A stretch of 64,000 nucleotides of DNA from an uncultured Woeseiaceae bacterium. GTDB lineage: Bacteria > Pseudomonadota > Gammaproteobacteria > Steroidobacterales > Woeseiaceae. The stretch covers positions 1 to 64,000 of the forward strand of contig CAJJBK010000007.1 of assembly GCA_905182415.1 (NCBI GenBank), in the 5' to 3' direction. Both the position numbers and the translations under genes were made by a program. The notes under the pieces were generated by a model, which saw only the letters and a list, made by a program, of their open reading frames with translations, was not told the DNA's origin and searched no databases. Shown here one piece after another: positions 42,960-53,875 of this stretch; position 1 is the first letter of the stretch, and each line of letters starts with the position of its first letter.

Positions 42960-45110
42960 TTATTTATTATCCTTACTTACCTTTCTCATTAACGAGAAAT
43001 TTATTCTTCGCATGCTTAAATCGACTTCATTCACCTTAACTTCAAGTCGATCACCAATATTATAAGTAATTTTATTTCTCTCACCTACCAGGCTCAGCGA
43101 CCGTTCATCGTAGAGATAATAATCATTTTTCAGAGTTGATATATGCACGAGCCCCTCAATTAAAGTATCGTCAAGCTGCACGAATAAACCAAAATTCGTG
43201 ATACTGGTTACTGTTCCTTTGAAGATTAATCCAACCTTATCCTCCATATATCGACATTTCAGTATCGCATCCACTTCACGAGTTGCTTTTTCAGCACGAC
43301 GTTCTTTCTCGGAACATGTATCACCAAAATTATGCATGTCGTTATTGGTGTAATGATATTGTCCTGATTTCTTTTGTGTTGCAATATACCTGATAGCACG
43401 ATGCACCAGTAAATCCGGATAACGCCTAATAGGTGAAGTGAAGTGCGTATATGTTTTTAACGCCAAACCAAAATGGCCAATATTATCTGCTTGATATTGA
43501 GCTTGTTTAAAAGATCGTAGCATTGTCATAGATAATGATGAACTATAATTGCTATTTTTTGTTTGCTTGATGATTGAATTATAATCTCCAGGAGTTAAGT
43601 GCTGGGGATGAGGTGCCTTCATACCTAATGATAATACGTATGAACGTAATTGTTCGAAATCTTCAGGCTCTGGTTTTTCGTGATTACGATATAATGCAGG
43701 GACCTTGCTTTCATTAATAAATCTGGCCGCCTCAACATTTGCAGCAATCATACATTCCTCGATTAATCGATGCGCATCATTTCTTTTTACAATATCGATA
43801 TTTTTAATATCGCCATTTTTATTAAATTCGATTTTAGATTGAGGGATATCAAGATCAATTGCTCCTCTTCTATCTCTTGCTAAAGACATAACTCCATACA
43901 TAGCAAAAAGATCATGAAGAACGGGTTTAATTTTTGTAGGAATTGACGTATTATCTTTTTCTTCATAAAAATCATTGACTTGAGAATAAGTTAACCTTGC
44001 CTGTGATTTAATTACTGCTTCATAGAAACTTGAATCGACAACAGTTCCATTATTACCTATTTGCATATCGCAGACTAAAGTAAAGCGGTCTACATTCGGC
44101 ATCAGGGAACACAAACCATTCGAGAGAATCTCGGGCAGCATCGGAATAACTCGATCAGGAAAATAAACTGACGTTCCCCTTAAATGCCCTTCTTTATCTA
44201 GTGGTGAACTTGGTTTCACGTAAAAATCAACATCCGCAATAGCTACTATTAATCGCCATCCATCATCAGTCTTATTACAGTATACGGCATCATCAAAATC
44301 TCGAGCATCAAGACCGTCTATAGTAATTAAATTATGATTCCTGAGATCAATTCGCCGTTCAATTTCTTTTATATCTAACGCCTCATCTGAAGTAAATTTT
44401 TTAACTTCTAGTTTAACTTCGTCAGGCCAAGTATTAGGAAGTTCGAAAGTTTTAATTGCAATATCGGTATCAATTCCTTTTTTATCTGCATTACCCAGAA
44501 TTTTTTTAATCACGCCATACATTGCTAATTTTCTTGACGGGTACTCGGTAATATCTACCTCTACAATCTCTCCAATATTTGCCCCTGCTAAATATTGTTT
44601 TTTTATTTTCACTTTCGTTGTATTATTTTTTTTATGTGCTTCCACGAAATAACTACCGCGCTCAAAGGCTAACTGACCCACAACCTTATTTGTTCCTCTT
44701 TTCAAAACCTCTACCAGTTGGCCTGATTGACGCTCGGTATTATGTCCCAATAACTTTACAGAGACAAAATCTCCGTCCAATAAAGACTGCATCTCATGAG
44801 AAGATAAATAAACATCTTTTGGCCGATCTTTCGCTATCACAAATCCATATCCATCTCGATGAGCTGAAACGATACCCTCTATCAAATCTTTTTGAATAGA
44901 GAGATAAAAAGAACCATTTTTATCTTTCTTGACGAGTTTTTCTTTTGTCAGGTTATAAAGTATTTTTTGCAGAGCAGTCATGGATTTCATATTCTTAACA
45001 TCAAACTGAACACATAATTGCTTAAAAGACACTGCATTATCCGCTTGTTTAATGAAAGCAAGTAATTGATTAGTGCTCGGTACTATGTGTTGATAAAGCT
45101 TTTTTTTCAT
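42960..45110 (-). CDS. rnr: Exoribonuclease RNase R
   Basis: 716 residues. N-terminal helix-turn-helix (about 1-60), two cold-shock domains, RNB catalytic domain with DGLDARDFDDAV near 262-273 holding the metal-binding aspartates, and a C-terminal S1 domain (GTVTSITNFGLFVQLDD). The Lys-rich tail of E. coli RNase R is short here. It degrades structured RNA 3' to 5'. It is cotranscribed with rlmB. Confidence 0.96.
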   Translation of the reverse strand: MKKKLYQHIVPSTNQLLAFIKQADNAVSFKQLCVQFDVKNMKSMTALQKILYNLTKEKLVKKDKNGSFYLSIQKDLIEGIVSAHRDGYGFVIAKDRPKDVYLSSHEMQSLLDGDFVSVKLLGHNTERQSGQLVEVLKRGTNKVVGQLAFERGSYFVEAHKKNNTTKVKIKKQYLAGANIGEIVEVDITEYPSRKLAMYGVIKKILGNADKKGIDTDIAIKTFELPNTWPDEVKLEVKKFTSDEALDIKEIERRIDLRNHNLITIDGLDARDFDDAVYCNKTDDGWRLIVAIADVDFYVKPSSPLDKEGHLRGTSVYFPDRVIPMLPEILSNGLCSLMPNVDRFTLVCDMQIGNNGTVVDSSFYEAVIKSQARLTYSQVNDFYEEKDNTSIPTKIKPVLHDLFAMYGVMSLARDRRGAIDLDIPQSKIEFNKNGDIKNIDIVKRNDAHRLIEECMIAANVEAARFINESKVPALYRNHEKPEPEDFEQLRSYVLSLGMKAPHPQHLTPGDYNSIIKQTKNSNYSSSLSMTMLRSFKQAQYQADNIGHFGLALKTYTHFTSPIRRYPDLLVHRAIRYIATQKKSGQYHYTNNDMHNFGDTCSEKERRAEKATREVDAILKCRYMEDKVGLIFKGTVTSITNFGLFVQLDDTLIEGLVHISTLKNDYYLYDERSLSLVGERNKITYNIGDRLEVKVNEVDLSMRRINFSLMRKVSKDNK

Positions 45111-45227
45111 AATATTTTGATTTATTTGTTTCTCTAAAGTGTATATTTATATTTATATATTAATAGCATTAAATCATTACTTTCAGTAAAGTCCCTTATC
45201 GATACGATTAACTTCTTAGACCGACAT

Positions 45228-45314
45228 GCCGAGGTGGCGGAATTGGTAGACGCGCTAGCTTCAGGTGCTAGTGGGGGAAACCCCGTGGAGGTTCAAGTCC
45301 TCTTCTCGGCACCA
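45228..45314 (+). tRNA. tRNA-Leu (anticodon CAG)
   Basis: 87 nt with encoded CCA. GCCGAGG pairs with TCTCGGC in the acceptor (one G-T pair). The D-loop is AATTGGTAG, the anticodon stem is CTAGC/GCTAG around TTCAGGT (anticodon at 45262-45264), the variable arm is GGGG-GAAA-CCCC, and the T-loop is TTCAAGT. All stems pair well. It is divergent from rnr and precedes the AGCS gene by 153 nt. Confidence 0.97.
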
Positions 45315-45467
45315 TGATTGTTTATTTTTTGATCATAAAACTCAGTTAAAAACGTCAATCAACAGGCACTATGCCTTAAAGAGAATCATAATAGTAATGA
45401 TAAAATTTATTTAGTTATGTAATCATTTATTTCTTAGAAAAAATTCAACATCAAAGATAGGATAATC

Positions 45468-46976
45468 ATGCAAGAACTTGTTAACAATATTAATTCATAT
45501 ATCTGGAGCGATTCGCTTATATATTTTGCGTTAGGCGCAGGTTTATTCTTCTCTTTTAAAACAAGATTTGTCCAAATACGCTTATTTCGTGAAATGACAA
45601 GATTGCTCGTATCTGGAAAGAGCTCCAAAAAAGGCATCTCAACATTTCAAGCCTTATCCGTCTCTTTGTCTGGACGTGTTGGGACAGGCAATATAGCGGG
45701 TGTCGCGGCTGCAATAGGTTTCGGTGGACCAGGTGCTGTTTTTTGGATGTGGGTAGTAGCCTTTCTAGGTGCTTCTACCGCTTATGTAGAATCTACCCTT
45801 GGTCAAATATACAAAGAAGATAGCGATGGTCAGTATCGAGGTGGACCAGCATATTACATAGAAAAAGCGATGGGGCAGAAATGGTATGCATGGATTTTTG
45901 CATTTGCCACAATTATAGCGACAGGCATTTTACTACCAGGTGTTCAGGCTAATAGCATCGGCAATGCGGTGGAGCTGGCGCTAGGTGGCGGTGAAATAAT
46001 TCAAACTGTTGTTGGACCCCTAAGTACAACTAAATTAGCAACGTCTATAGGCGTTGTTATACTGCTTGGTTTTATTATTTTTGGTGGTGTAAAAAGAATT
46101 GCGAAATTCACACAAGTCGTTGTCCCGTTCATGGCATTTGCATATATTATTACGGCATTGGCAGTTATAGGTCTTAATATATCTCGTCTACCTGAGATTA
46201 TTAACCTGATCTTAACAGATGCCTTTACACCTATGGCTGGCGTCGGTGCCGCTGTTGGCTGGGGTGTAAAAAGAGGGATATATTCAAACGAGGCGGGACA
46301 AGGAACTGGGCCTCATGCTGCTGCAGCTGCAGAAGTTGAGCATCCAGCACAGCAAGGACTGGTACAAGCTTTTTCTGTTTACATAGATACTTTATTTGTA
46401 TGCTCGGCCACTGCTTTCATGATATTAATAACTGGTGCATATAATGTTCACAAGAATGAAGGCACCTCACCTGGCTTTATCATCCAAAACTTAAGTAGTT
46501 CAGCAGACGCAAATAGCCCTGCATTTACTCAATACGCCTTAGAAACAACTCTTCCAGGTATGGGCTCGCCGTTTATTGCCATTGCACTATTCTTTTTCGC
46601 ATTTACTACGATTCTTGCTTACTACTATATTGCCGAAACAAATATCGCATTTATTAGACGCTCATTCAAAATGCCCGGTGATATGTTTTTATTAAAAATA
46701 GTCATGTTAGCTGCAGTATTTTATGGCTCCATAAAAACAGCTAGTATTGCTTGGGGTCTTGGGGATATTGGTGTTGGAGTCATGGCTTGGTTAAATATTT
46801 TCAGTATACTAATTATTTTCTTTATGGCTAAGCCGGCCATAAAAGCATTACAGGATTATGAATCTCAAAAAAATAGAAAGGTTAAAAAATACTCATTTAA
46901 CCCTATTCTCTTAGGTATTAAAAATGCACATTTCTGGGAAGACCGCCTAAAAAATAATCAAAAAGATACCATGTAA
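45468..46976 (+). CDS. Sodium:alanine/glycine symporter, AGCS family
   Basis: 502 residues, about 11 membrane segments. The signatures are intact: SVSLSGRVGTGNIAGVAAAI near 66-85, GGPGAVFWMWVVAFLGASTAYVESTLGQ (in parts) and GIYSNEAGQGTGPHAAAAA near 268-286. It imports alanine or glycine with sodium, which suits seawater. AGGA lies five nt before the ATG. I looked for a glycine riboswitch in the 150-nt leader and saw none. Its 3' end overlaps the convergent patatin gene by 19 nt. Confidence 0.94.
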   Translation: MQELVNNINSYIWSDSLIYFALGAGLFFSFKTRFVQIRLFREMTRLLVSGKSSKKGISTFQALSVSLSGRVGTGNIAGVAAAIGFGGPGAVFWMWVVAFLGASTAYVESTLGQIYKEDSDGQYRGGPAYYIEKAMGQKWYAWIFAFATIIATGILLPGVQANSIGNAVELALGGGEIIQTVVGPLSTTKLATSIGVVILLGFIIFGGVKRIAKFTQVVVPFMAFAYIITALAVIGLNISRLPEIINLILTDAFTPMAGVGAAVGWGVKRGIYSNEAGQGTGPHAAAAAEVEHPAQQGLVQAFSVYIDTLFVCSATAFMILITGAYNVHKNEGTSPGFIIQNLSSSADANSPAFTQYALETTLPGMGSPFIAIALFFFAFTTILAYYYIAETNIAFIRRSFKMPGDMFLLKIVMLAAVFYGSIKTASIAWGLGDIGVGVMAWLNIFSILIIFFMAKPAIKALQDYESQKNRKVKKYSFNPILLGIKNAHFWEDRLKNNQKDTM

Positions 46977-48025
46977 TCAGCTAACTGATCTAGCTCAAGG
47001 ATTTCGTTGAAATCTTCAGCTAGAACTTTGCTCATATCGGTTACAATTCTCCATCTTTTTATTCTTTCAGAATTTGAGAAATTTTTAAAATCAGATCTAT
47101 CAGGTATCTTAGCGCCTGGTAATTTCTTTATAAATTTCTCTGAGGGGCAAATAAATATCGTTCTATCTAAATTATCTACCTTTACATTACGCCAAAATAA
47201 TGGCTGATCGAACCAACCAGGCTTCAAGATATCAAAAAAATGTGGGTAGAGAGCATAGTGCTCCTTATCAACGGGTAAAATATCTAAATGATAGTCAAGA
47301 ATCCCTCCATCTCTATAAACCCCCTCGGGTGCACCTTTTATATCTCTAACCCCTTCCATAAATATTGGAATAGAACTAGAAGCAATTATTGCATCTTTTA
47401 GATTTTTCTCAGTCAAAGGTATGGCGTCTATTTGAAAGTCATCGTTATTAATAAAAAATGGCGCTTCTCTTGAGTCAAAAAATAAACCCCTTGAAAAAAA
47501 ATACCTCAACGCTTTCCTATTAGCGAAATTTGCTAGCATCGAAGTTAATAGACCTATAGCAAGAATAAAATCTTGCTCAGATTTCAAAATATGAAGATTT
47601 TTTGTCGTCAAAATACTAGTTCTTAATTGAGGGTGCTGAAGACTCGCTTGAATACTTGATGTGTTGCACATCATATCCAGCATAGCTCTCAAATGATGAT
47701 TAATCTGTTTTTTTCCTAATTTTTGAGGTAAATGCTGCTCTATATATCCACGCTCAAACTCATTGATTGCAGCAATTGGATCATTTTGCGTGTAACAGAT
47801 AAACCTCCAAACTCCAATGGAAGATGCAATTAAGTGGATTGGGTTTTTAATTTGAGGAATAATTTTTTCTAAGATTAATCGGTCGAAGTGACTAAGAACT
47901 AACCATTTTGGTCCACCAGAAGCACCAAGAATTGCTTTTATTTTTGTGAGGTCAAAGCCTTGCTTTCGAATATCCCGATAAGCACTCTGCCCGACCCTAA
48001 TCTTTAAAGAGTCTAGCTTTTTCAA
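46958..48025 (-). CDS. Patatin-like phospholipase
   Basis: 355 residues, no signal peptide. The oxyanion loop GASGGPKW is at about 34-41. The nucleophile elbow is ASSIGVW near 67-73 (Ser-x-Gly with Ser in place of the first Gly). The catalytic Asp lies in RDGGILDYH near 238-246. The order and spacing fit patatin-type lipid acyl hydrolases. The start is a TTG with no clear ribosome site and no ATG upstream in frame. The substrate is unknown. It is downstream of purA by 37 nt and may be in its transcript. Confidence 0.85.
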   Translation of the reverse strand: MKKLDSLKIRVGQSAYRDIRKQGFDLTKIKAILGASGGPKWLVLSHFDRLILEKIIPQIKNPIHLIASSIGVWRFICYTQNDPIAAINEFERGYIEQHLPQKLGKKQINHHLRAMLDMMCNTSSIQASLQHPQLRTSILTTKNLHILKSEQDFILAIGLLTSMLANFANRKALRYFFSRGLFFDSREAPFFINNDDFQIDAIPLTEKNLKDAIIASSSIPIFMEGVRDIKGAPEGVYRDGGILDYHLDILPVDKEHYALYPHFFDILKPGWFDQPLFWRNVKVDNLDRTIFICPSEKFIKKLPGAKIPDRSDFKNFSNSERIKRWRIVTDMSKVLAEDFNEILELDQLADYMVSF

Positions 48026-48062
48026 GAAATGCTAACTTTGCTCATTTAAAGCTTATAAGTAA

Positions 48063-49364
<1,302 letters not shown>

Positions 49365-49378
49365 TCACATATCATTAT

Positions 49379-49567
49379 TTAGGCCTTAATAAAAAATAAT
49401 AATAACAAACCAATTAGCATTGATATTAGTCCTATGAAACGGAGGTTAGTATCTTCAAGTTGCGACATTCTTTCCACAAAATTTCTATATTTAGATGGGC
49501 TAATAAAAGGAATCATACCTTCTATGACCAAAAACAAAGATAAAGCTGTTAATAGTTCTTGCCACAT
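49379..49567 (-). CDS. DUF2065 small membrane protein (YjeT-like)
   Basis: 62 residues with two hydrophobic segments, at about 5-20 (LLTALSLFLVIEGMIPF) and 42-60. FISPSKYRNFVERMSQLED joins them and is typical of DUF2065. It lies between hflC and purA, exactly where yjeT is in E. coli. Function unknown; the position with HflKC suggests a membrane protein quality role, but that is inference only. Confidence 0.88.
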   Translation of the reverse strand: MWQELLTALSLFLVIEGMIPFISPSKYRNFVERMSQLEDTNLRFIGLISMLIGLLLLFFIKA

Positions 49568-49620
49568 AACTTGATTAAATACTTTTCATACCTTATTAGC
49601 AGGTCAATAGATAAATTAAA

Positions 49621-50490
49621 TTACTTACCTTTTGAATTATTCAGGTAACGAAAAAACTCATTATCTGGATCAATTACCAAGATATCATTCGAATTTCCTA
49701 TTGAATTCCTATAAGCATCAATGCTTCGGTAAAACGCATAAAATTCAGGATCTTGGTTATACGCTTCAGCGTAGATTTCTGCTGACCGTGCATCCCCAAC
49801 ACCTCGTAATTTTTGAGAGTCTCTATTCGCATTTGCAAGAATAATGGTTCTTTCTTTATCAGCTGTAGATTTCAACTGCTCTGAAACTTCCATACCTTCA
49901 GCACGACGCTCTGCCGCTATTCTCCCCCTCTCTTGTCGCATTTGTTGATACACTGAATTACGAACATCATCAGGAAATTCAACTTGCTTCACTCGAACAT
50001 CGACCAACTCTACGCCCAAACCCTCAGCAGTGGTGGTTGCCGTTGCTAGCATATCCCTCATCAATTCAGCACGTTCGACGGATATCGCTTCTTGTACAGT
50101 TCTTTTTCCAAACTCAGTAACTATTGCATTTTTTATTATTTCTGAGATTCGATCATTAGCAACTCTACTGGAGCCTCCGGTAGCTACGTAATAATTAACA
50201 GTATTAATTATTCGCCATTTAACAAAAAAATCAACATCCATCGCTAAACGCTCACCGGTGAAAATTCGCTCTGGTCGCTCATCAATGGTTTGTATTCGTT
50301 TAGGAAACTTTCTAATTTTTTGCACAAATGGAAGCTTAAAGTGTAATCCTGGCTCATAGTTCGACTGAACAACCTCACCCACTTGGAGTTTAATTGCCAA
50401 CTCTCTTTCATTTACAGTAAACGCTGTTAGATTAATAGCTACTAAAGCTAAACCGATGACTGTAAAAATTAAAGGTTTTCCTATATTCAT
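49621..50490 (-). CDS. hflC: HflC, SPFH/band-7 regulator of FtsH
   Basis: 289 residues. One N-terminal membrane anchor (about 5-25), then the SPFH domain (NERELAIKLQVGEV, FFVKWRI) and a coiled-coil helix region (RAEGMEVSEQLKSTADKE). HflK and HflC form a large cage around FtsH and tune membrane protein turnover. The ATG shares one base with the hflK stop. Confidence 0.95.
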   Translation of the reverse strand: MNIGKPLIFTVIGLALVAINLTAFTVNERELAIKLQVGEVVQSNYEPGLHFKLPFVQKIRKFPKRIQTIDERPERIFTGERLAMDVDFFVKWRIINTVNYYVATGGSSRVANDRISEIIKNAIVTEFGKRTVQEAISVERAELMRDMLATATTTAEGLGVELVDVRVKQVEFPDDVRNSVYQQMRQERGRIAAERRAEGMEVSEQLKSTADKERTIILANANRDSQKLRGVGDARSAEIYAEAYNQDPEFYAFYRSIDAYRNSIGNSNDILVIDPDNEFFRYLNNSKGK

Positions 50491-51596
50491 TAGCGCTGTC
50501 TCCTATCACGATTCGAATTGGCATCAGATGATTCATTTTGAGCGCCTGATGTCGATAAAGTATTTTGATTGTTCATCCGCTTACTGCTCTCCCCAATTAA
50601 TTTATCGAGTGGTAAATACATAAGATTACCGCTTCCCTGGGAATCAAGAATTACCTTATTTGAATTTCTATAGACCTCTTCAATTGCATCTATATAAAGT
50701 CTATCTCGAGTAACTCTTGGAGCTTTTTGATACTCCGTTAATAGCGATAAGAATCTATCCGCTTGTCCATCTGCATCAGCAATAACTCGATCACGATAAG
50801 CCTCAGCATCTTGAAGAATTCTTTGGGCCGCTCCTCTTGCCCCTGGAATTAACTCTTGAGCATACTTCTCGGCCTCCAGAATAAATCGATCGCTGTCATT
50901 TCTTGCTCTTTGCGTATCATCAACGGCATCTTGAACGGCCTTAGGGTAGTCTAATTTTTCAAGGTTTATAGATGTTACCGTTATACCAGCCTGGTAAGCG
51001 TCTAATGTGCCTTGCAGGACTAATTGAGTTTTTGGACCAATCTCATCTCGTTTTTCATTAACAAGCACCTCTAATGAACTGGTACCTACCACCTCTCTTA
51101 AAGCACTTTCAGTCAAGTCCTGAAGTGTTCCCTCAGGATTAACAACTTCAAAACTGTATTTAACTGGATCATTACGGAAATATTGCACCACCATTTGAAC
51201 AAACACATATTGTTCATCGGCAGTTAAGATTTCTGTACTATAACCATAGTTCTCAACCACGCCGGTATTTACAACATCCACTGATTCTATTGGGAAAGGT
51301 ATATGCCAATGCAAGCCTGGAAATGTAGTTTCAGTATAGGCACCAAATCTTTGAACAACTCCTCTTTCCGCCTGATCAACACTGTATAAGCCAGTAAATA
51401 GCCAAGCAACCAATAAAAATACGCTGAAAATAGGTATACCTGTAGACCTCCCAGATCCTTTTTTAGTGCTTTTACCACCACCAATTATTGCATTTATTTT
51501 TTTCTGCCATCCTTGGATAATTTTATCCAAATCATCTGGTTGATTATTATTGCCTTTCCATGGATCTTGGCCATTTCCTGAATCATTCCAACTCAT
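50490..51596 (-). CDS. hflK: HflK, SPFH/band-7 regulator of FtsH
   Basis: 368 residues. Gly/Asp/Trp-rich N-terminus typical of HflK (SWNDSGNGQDPW), one membrane segment near 53-70, SPFH domain (DQAERGVVQRFGAYTE) and a long helical region ending in a polar tail. It partners HflC, translated from the adjacent gene. The hfl block starts at miaA/hflX. Confidence 0.95.
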   Translation of the reverse strand: MSWNDSGNGQDPWKGNNNQPDDLDKIIQGWQKKINAIIGGGKSTKKGSGRSTGIPIFSVFLLVAWLFTGLYSVDQAERGVVQRFGAYTETTFPGLHWHIPFPIESVDVVNTGVVENYGYSTEILTADEQYVFVQMVVQYFRNDPVKYSFEVVNPEGTLQDLTESALREVVGTSSLEVLVNEKRDEIGPKTQLVLQGTLDAYQAGITVTSINLEKLDYPKAVQDAVDDTQRARNDSDRFILEAEKYAQELIPGARGAAQRILQDAEAYRDRVIADADGQADRFLSLLTEYQKAPRVTRDRLYIDAIEEVYRNSNKVILDSQGSGNLMYLPLDKLIGESSKRMNNQNTLSTSGAQNESSDANSNRDRRQR

Positions 51597-51634
51597 AGTT
51601 TATTTCTCTATTTTTGTTTAATTATTATTACTGT

Positions 51635-52909
51635 TTACATCTTAACAAAAGCATTCGTACTCATGCCTTCTTTTTTTAAAAATCGATAAATGTCTTGCTT
51701 GGTAATTTCTAGCGCCAATCTAAAACTGCCATCATCAAGTATTTTTTCTTCTTTAACTGCGCCCATTTGGAATAATTTTGCTCTTTGTTTACCTTGACTA
51801 TTGTTGAGCTTAATACTCCCTATGAGAAGATTCCTAGCAAAAAAACTACTTATACCAGTCATTAATAAATTGAGCCCTTCTCCCTTTAATGCTGATACCC
51901 AGGCCGCTCTACCACTGCCGTTAATTCTTTTTGTTAGTTTAGGCTTATAATTTAATTTATCAATTTTATTATAAACTCTCAACTGGGGTACTTTATCAGC
52001 TTCAAGCTGTTTTAACACATTATTAACTTGTTTTATTCTTTGCCACCTATTGGGATCACTCCCATCAATAATATGTAAAATTAAATCAGCTTCTTTAGCT
52101 TCTTGGAGTGTCGCCCTGAATGCTGCTACCAACTCATGCGGTAATTCTTTAATGAATCCGACTGTGTCGACTAATATAATGGGTGCTCCTTCAGGTAAAT
52201 CAAGTCTTCTCATGGTTGGATCAAGTGTAGCAAAAAGCTGATCTTTCACTAAAACATCCGCACCAGTTAATTGCTTAAATAAAGTAGATTTACCGGCATT
52301 GGTATAACCAACGATGGCAACTGTGGGAATTTCAGATTTTAATCTATTTTGACGACTCATTGATCGCCGCTTATCCACTTGCTTAAGTCGAAGCATTAAT
52401 TGACGAATACGTTTATCAATTAGACGTCTATCGGTTTCTAATTGTGTTTCACCCGGCCCTCTTAAACCTATCCCTCCTTTTTGTCGCTCAAGATGAGTCC
52501 AGCCTCTTATTAATCGAGTAGATATATGTCTTAACTGAGCAAGTTCTACTTGTAATTTACCCTCAAAACTTCTCGCTCTTTGTGCAAAGATATCCAGTAT
52601 CAAACCACTACGATCTAATACTCTGCATTTTAAATACTGCTCTATATTTTTTTCCTGGCTGGGACTAAGTGCTGCATCGATAATAACTAATTCGGAATTA
52701 TTTTTTTCGATACACAAGCGCAACTCATCTAGCTTCCCTTTTCCCAAATAATAACGAGCATTTGGCCTCTTTCCAGAAGCGAAAATACTACCTGCAATAA
52801 TTCCACCAGCAGAACGAGCCAATTCAGTAAATTCAAGAGATTGACTGTGATCTATTTTCGATGAATGAACTAGGGTTGCTTTTTCTCCAATTTTTGGTCT
52901 TTCAAACAA
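51635..52909 (-). CDS. hflX: Ribosome-associated GTPase HflX
   Basis: 424 residues. N-terminal HflX domain, the Gly-rich LERQKGGIGLRGPGETQLE near 140-158 and the G domain with GYTNAGKST at 201-209 and DTVGFI. HflX splits stalled ribosomes. The start is a TTG at 52907-52909 with GAGG seven nt upstream, a clear case of a TTG start. hfq normally lies between miaA and hflX; here only nine nt separate them, so hfq is not at this locus. Confidence 0.95.
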   Translation of the reverse strand: MFERPKIGEKATLVHSSKIDHSQSLEFTELARSAGGIIAGSIFASGKRPNARYYLGKGKLDELRLCIEKNNSELVIIDAALSPSQEKNIEQYLKCRVLDRSGLILDIFAQRARSFEGKLQVELAQLRHISTRLIRGWTHLERQKGGIGLRGPGETQLETDRRLIDKRIRQLMLRLKQVDKRRSMSRQNRLKSEIPTVAIVGYTNAGKSTLFKQLTGADVLVKDQLFATLDPTMRRLDLPEGAPIILVDTVGFIKELPHELVAAFRATLQEAKEADLILHIIDGSDPNRWQRIKQVNNVLKQLEADKVPQLRVYNKIDKLNYKPKLTKRINGSGRAAWVSALKGEGLNLLMTGISSFFARNLLIGSIKLNNSQGKQRAKLFQMGAVKEEKILDDGSFRLALEITKQDIYRFLKKEGMSTNAFVKM

Positions 52910-52918
52910 ATTAAAACC

Positions 52919-53854
52919 TCACTTCTGTATTTCCGGTGCAATAATTTCAAAAATACTCTCACTATTAGAATCAACAGAAATTACATTTGTGGTACTTCGA
53001 AGCCATGTAATTTGTCTTTTTGCAAATTGTCTGGTTGATGCTTGTGCCTTTTTCACAGCTTCATCTATACTCATTTGGCCTTCAAGATACGCCCATATTT
53101 GTCGATATCCAACTGCCCTCATCGAGGAATGACTTGAGGTTAGGGACTCTCTTTCCATTAAAACTTTCACTTCTTGAATGAAACCCTCATCTAACATTTT
53201 AATAAAACGATCATTGATTCTTTGATGAATTTCTAAGCGAGTGTGATGTGTAATAGCTAATTTTATAAATCGATAATTATTATTCTTAATTTTTTTTTCC
53301 TGCCAGTCAGAAATATTGCGACCACTTAGCTCAAACACCTCAATTGCTCTTTGAATCCGTTGGCCATCATGTGGATTAATTCTCTTTGCTGCTAGAGAAT
53401 CAATATCAGCTAATTTCTTGTGCATTGCGGGCCAACCTATCTCTTTAGCTTCATGATTGATGGTGTTTCTAATATTAGAATTTCCCTCAGGGAGATCAGA
53501 AAGACCTTCTATCAAAGCATGAAAATATAGCATCGTTCCACCAACTAACAATGGAATTCTACCCTTATCGTGAGAGCGTTTAATTTCTATATTAGCATCT
53601 TTAACGAAATGACCTACAGAATATGACGCTTCAGGGTCCAAAATATCAATCAATCGATGTGGGAATTGGTTTAAAATTTCCTTTTTTGGTTTAGCGGTCC
53701 CTATGTTCATACCTCGATAAATTTGAGCTGAATCAACATTAATTATATCTAGGGGAAATTCTTTAAAAAGTTTTATAGCTAGATCAGTTTTACCAGAGGC
53801 AGTCGAGCCAAAAAGACAGATAACAGGCAGCTCCATAATTCCAACGGTGCTCAT
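52919..53854 (-). CDS. miaA: tRNA dimethylallyltransferase MiaA
   Basis: 311 residues. P-loop GSTASGKT at 16-23, DSAQIYRGMNIGTAKP and RAVGYRQIWAYLEG are family hallmarks. It adds an isopentenyl group to A37 of tRNAs reading UNN codons. Two ATGs (codons 1 and 7) are possible. It is 21 nt downstream of amiC, where mutL usually intervenes; mutL is absent here. Confidence 0.96.
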   Translation of the reverse strand: MSTVGIMELPVICLFGSTASGKTDLAIKLFKEFPLDIINVDSAQIYRGMNIGTAKPKKEILNQFPHRLIDILDPEASYSVGHFVKDANIEIKRSHDKGRIPLLVGGTMLYFHALIEGLSDLPEGNSNIRNTINHEAKEIGWPAMHKKLADIDSLAAKRINPHDGQRIQRAIEVFELSGRNISDWQEKKIKNNNYRFIKLAITHHTRLEIHQRINDRFIKMLDEGFIQEVKVLMERESLTSSHSSMRAVGYRQIWAYLEGQMSIDEAVKKAQASTRQFAKRQITWLRSTTNVISVDSNSESIFEIIAPEIQK

Positions 53855-53875
53855 AAAAATAAAAGTAAATTCATG

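Noticed and set aside
45315-45467. Glycine riboswitch ahead of the AGCS symporter
   Set aside because: The conserved paired elements of that riboswitch are not visible in this leader.
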